Source: Akebia trifoliata (Eukaryota; Streptophyta; Magnoliopsida; Ranunculales; Lardizabalaceae). Taken from it: a DNA stretch of 64,000 bases. The position numbers and the translations under genes are program-made. Shown piece by piece: positions 60,501-64,000 of this stretch (its first letter is position 1; each line of letters starts with the position of its first letter). Below the pieces are notes generated by a model. That model made no database searches. It was not told the origin of the DNA and saw nothing but the letters and a program-made list of their open reading frames with translations. The stretch covers positions 34,352,721-34,416,720 of the forward strand of contig CM030708.1 of assembly GCA_017979445.1 (NCBI GenBank), in the 5' to 3' direction.

Positions 60501-63500
60501 TCAGAGCAAACTCCCAAGAAGTAGCATGAGTTGATTGGTGATTTGTTTTCCTGGCAGCCTTATATTATAGACGCGAGACTTGATAATGCACAATCATGTG
60601 ATGGATTTGAATCTAGTGGCACCCCTGAAGGTATTCCTTTACTAGCAGAATACCTGGCGGAATACTGCTCTGCAGCTGTAAGCACCACCTTGATTGTTCT
60701 AACTGGATTGTCATTCAGTACAAATTTAATGAGCTTCTTTAAATTAATTGTTTTATTACAAAGAAATTAAGGTAGATGTCGGGTAAATCATGGGATGGCA
60801 GACAAGGGCATACAGTAGATGCGGTGTAAGGGCAAGTTAGTTGGACCCATCATTTTATGGGTTTCACATGGGAGATCTCCCATCCCAAAAAATTCACCTG
60901 ACCATACATATGAAATGATGGTTATGATCCGGGGTGGAGCTACATAGGGCTGAGTGGAGGCTATAGCTCCCACTGAACTTTGGAAAAAAAAAAAAAAAAA
61001 AAAAACTATTGTTTGGCTGTGTAAAGAAAGAAAACATGCTTTATAGCGGCGGAATTTTCCGCTTCCGTATGTGCCTCTACACTATATCCACAACATGCAT
61101 TTATCGCCAGCCTTGCTCATCAAATATTAAAAAAACAAAAATTTAATAGTCCTATAGAGGCGGATTCTTCCGCCCCATAGACCTTATATATTTTCAAAAA
61201 AACAATTAGAAAATCTATAGAAGAGTAGCTATAAAATAAATATTTTGAAAAATAAATAGAATTTGAACTATTGAAATCTATATTAAACGTCCATGTTTCT
61301 GCTTGGCCCACCTCCATATTGGTGGTTTTTAATTGACTAGTGATTTTTCATATTTTAAGGTTCAATTCATTTGAAATCTACAGTTTTGTGACTAAATTGG
61401 TATTAAAATTAATAGTGCATTGGACTGACACATACATTTACAAAATATAAATAAAGATTGTACACTCTTATCCATTCTTGATATATAATTTTTCCTGATA
61501 TGTTGTTAATATTTGAAGTATCACCACTTCCACAATCCTTCTCCTACGCGTGGTATGGTTCCAAATGAGGTTATTGAACACTCCAATTAAACTAAGGCAC
61601 AACCCTAAAACCAACAGTGTAAAAACCAAGAGTGTAAAAGGCCTTATTAGTTCATGTATATAGGAAGGAGGTGAAGTATACCATGCATTCTCTCTCATAT
61701 CCTTTAATAGAAAAAACATTACTCACATGGATTCTCAGATAGCATCAGGTTTGGGTAATGATTTTTTCAACTATTGACGAAGTTTTTTCCTTGTCATCAT
61801 CTTCATACCTATCCATTGAAAATTCATAGTTCATTATGCCCATGTTGTCAAAAGTTCTAATAAGATGGTTTTTGAAAGGAGGCTTGAGAACTAAGTCATT
61901 TAATTAATTGGGCTAGTTTGATCATGCGAATTTTCAATTATATAAACCAAGTTTTTAAGTTGTTTGATAAACTTGATTACTTGTAGCATGATTTCTTATG
62001 TTACAAACGAGACTTATCAAATAGTTTCGATGAATGACACCATAGTATAAAGGTACATTTATGGTAGTGTTTAAGATTTCGACATGAATATTGTTGTTTT
62101 GCATGGGGCGGTGGATTTGTGTAGTTAGGAATTACAAGACCTTTTAAATTATTGAGAGTTTGATTTTACCATTTTTTTAGATAGGATGATCTAGATTTTT
62201 TTTTCTTCTCAATTCTTCTTTAACTAGGAGTGCATTGATATATTTTGTCGAGCAGTTGAGGGCGAACTTTAGGAAAATGTAGAAGTCTTTATGAATGGAT
62301 ACAACTGTTATTAGTATCCATTGGTCAACCATTATTTACAGTGACAAGCCCAACGTTGGCATAGAAGGAAACTGAGATTATCGGTCAACCATCTTTAGTA
62401 CTTAACCCCCACTGACAGAAAATCCTGGTTCCATCATTATGATCATTGGACTTGGTCAAATTTTTGGCACAGATCTCAAGGCTGGACAGGTTGAGTGATT
62501 GGTCCTACCCACATCAAGTGTGAAACATGCATTCATATGCTGTTAATGCCATCCTTATTGTTTACTCACTAGCCAAGATTTTCTCATTTATTATTATTAT
62601 TTTTTGATCGGTAAGCTGTGGTTAGAAGGTCCCTCCCTTGTTATTAATTACTTCTTTCTGAAATAGTTTCAAGATAAATCATCAAGAAGAATGCTTTGAA
62701 ATTCAAAGGGACAAGATATAACATCATTAACCACATAAAAACCATCCCCATACGATCCCAATCGAGCCAAAAAATCAGCAGCTCTATTGGTCTCTCTCCA
62801 CCAAAATTTGAATGCACAAGTTAGGAATTCTTCCTTCATCAACTGAATTTCCTTGATCAAATTGGCATATTTCCCAGAGCTTTCTCATTTATTATTGGTT
62901 GCTTAATTACTTATGTTTTACTTGATCGTTGTTTTTGTCATTTATTACTCGTTGTTAGACTAGGGGAGCTTACTTTTACTCGGAATGTTGAAATTTAGGG
63001 AAAATCGTGGCCGGTTGCCAGCTGGAAGTTTTATATTTCTTTTTCCTTGTTCCGTGCGGCATCGATCTATACAGGAGTGTATTTCCGTTGGATTCTGGTA
63101 TGTCTATCACCTGGAATTTTTCGGGGAAGAAAATTTTGGAGTGGACATGCATTATGCATTTTATCATGAAAGTTCCAGAAATCACTACATTTTGTACTGC
63201 ATCAAAATGCAGGGTAATGCTTCAGGAGGTGAGCGTGCCCAAAAGGCAGGGAGAATGGCTAATGTTTTGATAGATTATGCATGGGAATTTATCAACCGAA
63301 AATCTGTGCTTCCTGATCAGCCGCCTCCATCTGGTATTTCAATTCCTAAAATTGCATTTATGCAGATAATCTATTTCTTGGATTGGGATATTATGGCTTT
63401 TTGGAGTTTTGAAAGGAATACTAGCTTTTGAATAGGGATATATAGAGGCAACTAAAAATTTCAAAATTTACCAACCTTAAACAAATCTTCTCTAAATTGA

Positions 63501-64000
63501 AGGCGCCATCTCGGTGAGGTGGTAAAGTATGTGTGTGGTAATACCACAGACCTGGGATAAAAACCTTGCATAAACACTTAAACCTATAAAAAATAATAAT
63601 AATTAAATGAATCAATAAATAAATTCTTCTCTAAAACTTTTGATTTTTTTGAAACCCTTCGCTCTCCCTGGTATGGTTGATCTAGCACAGCATGACCTAC
63701 CATACCAGATTGAGAATCTACAACCTTCTGGAAACTTTGCCTTTCTTTCTTCGCACATCCTACCCACTTTATGGGAAGGTATAAGTTGCACTCTTAGCAA
63801 ATAGCAATTTCACAGTGTATGTGTCTGTCTTGTCATTTTGGTTTTTTGGTTTCTGGCTTGAACTATTACCGAACATGGGATGTTTAACTTTTCAGCTCAT
63901 TCCATTGCAGGAGATTATTTGAAACAATTAGAAAATAAGAATGAAGATCAAAGCCTTGCAAAAGAAAGAGGAAACTTTGTTCCAAGTCGAAAAGTTTTGG
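57586..64000 (+). CDS. IBR3: IBR3-type acyl-CoA dehydrogenase with N-terminal APH-like kinase domain (3' half outside window)
   Basis: Ten exons seen, all in phase, ~412 codons: 57586-57720, 57831-57965, 58376-58516, 58916-59047, 59666-59851, 60260-60337, 60558-60677, 62999-63097, 63213-63333, 63911-64000 (cut by the window end). Start [18 protein letters not shown]. The domain is aminoglycoside phosphotransferase/choline kinase-like: [34 protein letters not shown] (229-236, catalytic Asp and Asn), [12 protein letters not shown] (metal-binding Asp), MCDVAY. Then [37 protein letters not shown] and [11 protein letters not shown] lead toward the dehydrogenase part. Plant IBR3 acts in peroxisomes in conversion of indole-3-butyric acid to auxin; animal ACAD10/11 share the fusion. 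The C-terminal dehydrogenase and any peroxisomal signal lie beyond the window. Confidence 0.94.
60678..62998 (+). other. IBR3 intron 7 (2.3 kb) with transposon relics
   Basis: From ~60940 the sequence cggggtggagctacataggg, then ggctatagctcccactgaac, resembles the end of a repetitive plant element. At ~62405 ccccactgacagaaaatcct, then ggttccatc, looks like the matching opposite end, so ~60940-62430 may be one insertion. cggaattttccgct-type words repeat at ~61047 and ~61152. A minus-strand frame at 61468-61719 is hydrophobic ([20 protein letters not shown]) and unrecognised. Confidence 0.4.
62585..62875 (-). mobile_element. Non-LTR retrotransposon 3' end with RNase H-like tail, in IBR3 intron 7
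   Basis: The minus-strand frame reads [20 protein letters not shown] followed by [16 protein letters not shown]. This is the REANRAADxLAxLG signature of the C-terminal RNase H domain of plant non-LTR elements. A stop follows, and the element ends near 62585 in a (TAA)n-like tail (ttattattattttttgatcg on the + strand). It is truncated and antisense to IBR3. Confidence 0.55.
63495..63605 (+). repeat. Possible tRNA-derived SINE relic in IBR3 intron 9
   Basis: gcgccatctcggtgaggtgg, then taaagtatgtgtgtggtaat, resembles a tRNA-related head with an A-box-like tRNYNNAR-type word. It is followed by a degraded B box (cctgggataaaaacc) and an A/T-rich tail (aaaaaataataataattaaa). The match is loose. Confidence 0.3.

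Noticed and set aside
63007..63270. Overlapping + strand frames, one Met-initiated
   Set aside because: The true reading is spliced: exon 62999-63097 in a different frame, then 63213-63333.
63495..63560. Functional tRNA gene
   Set aside because: The B box is degraded and no cloverleaf with acceptor stem could be drawn; at most a SINE head.

Overview
This is nuclear DNA from a flowering plant, most likely a dicot. Genes are split into many short exons with GT-AG introns, the non-coding DNA is AT-rich, and every gene that can be named is a plant-type protein: a chloroplast RSH, an IBR3-type acyl-CoA dehydrogenase, a FACTOR OF DNA METHYLATION relative, a GH28 polygalacturonase and a DUF538 protein. 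The species cannot be told from the sequence. Exon models below were built by hand from reading-frame phase, splice signals and remembered plant homologues; most exon joins keep phase exactly. || Layout. 0-2.4 kb (+): the 3' end of a DEDDy 3'-5' exonuclease gene, with two foldback transposons in its intron. 2.5-4.6 kb: LINE 3' ends, one of them lying in a decayed PUR5 (AIR synthetase) copy on the minus strand. 5.8-6.3 kb (-): a DUF538 gene with a TIR element upstream. 8.8-9.8 kb: a wrecked subtilase gene whose 5' end is present as a ~0.6 kb foldback. 9.8-12.9 kb: repeats, including a copia gag relic. 13.0-24.6 kb (-): a complete 24-exon RSH1 gene (887 codons). 24.7-31.3 kb: gene-free, rich in foldback elements. 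31.3-34.2 kb (-): a two-exon TPR gene with two compensating frameshifts. 34.5-39.2 kb: gene-free, with a third copy of the 0-2 kb foldback family and a clear 9-bp target duplication. 39.3-43.4 kb (-): a USP-domain pseudokinase gene. 44.7-48.3 kb (-): a polygalacturonase gene. 49.6-52.0 kb (-): a short gene encoding only a coiled coil plus XH domain. 52-57.6 kb: repeats. 57.6-64 kb (+): the 5' half of an IBR3-type gene, cut by the window end. || The genes form no pathway or cluster; they look like ordinary neighbours on a plant chromosome. Links between them are mainly through mobile elements, which sit in introns (exonuclease, RSH1, polygalacturonase, IBR3) and near promoters (DUF538, IBR3). 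|| The points most worth a second look are the subtilase inverted duplication (a possible small-RNA foldback), the double-hairpin Mutator-like MITE family, the XH-only RdDM-type protein, the paired frameshifts in the TPR gene, and the PUR5 pseudogene containing a LINE.
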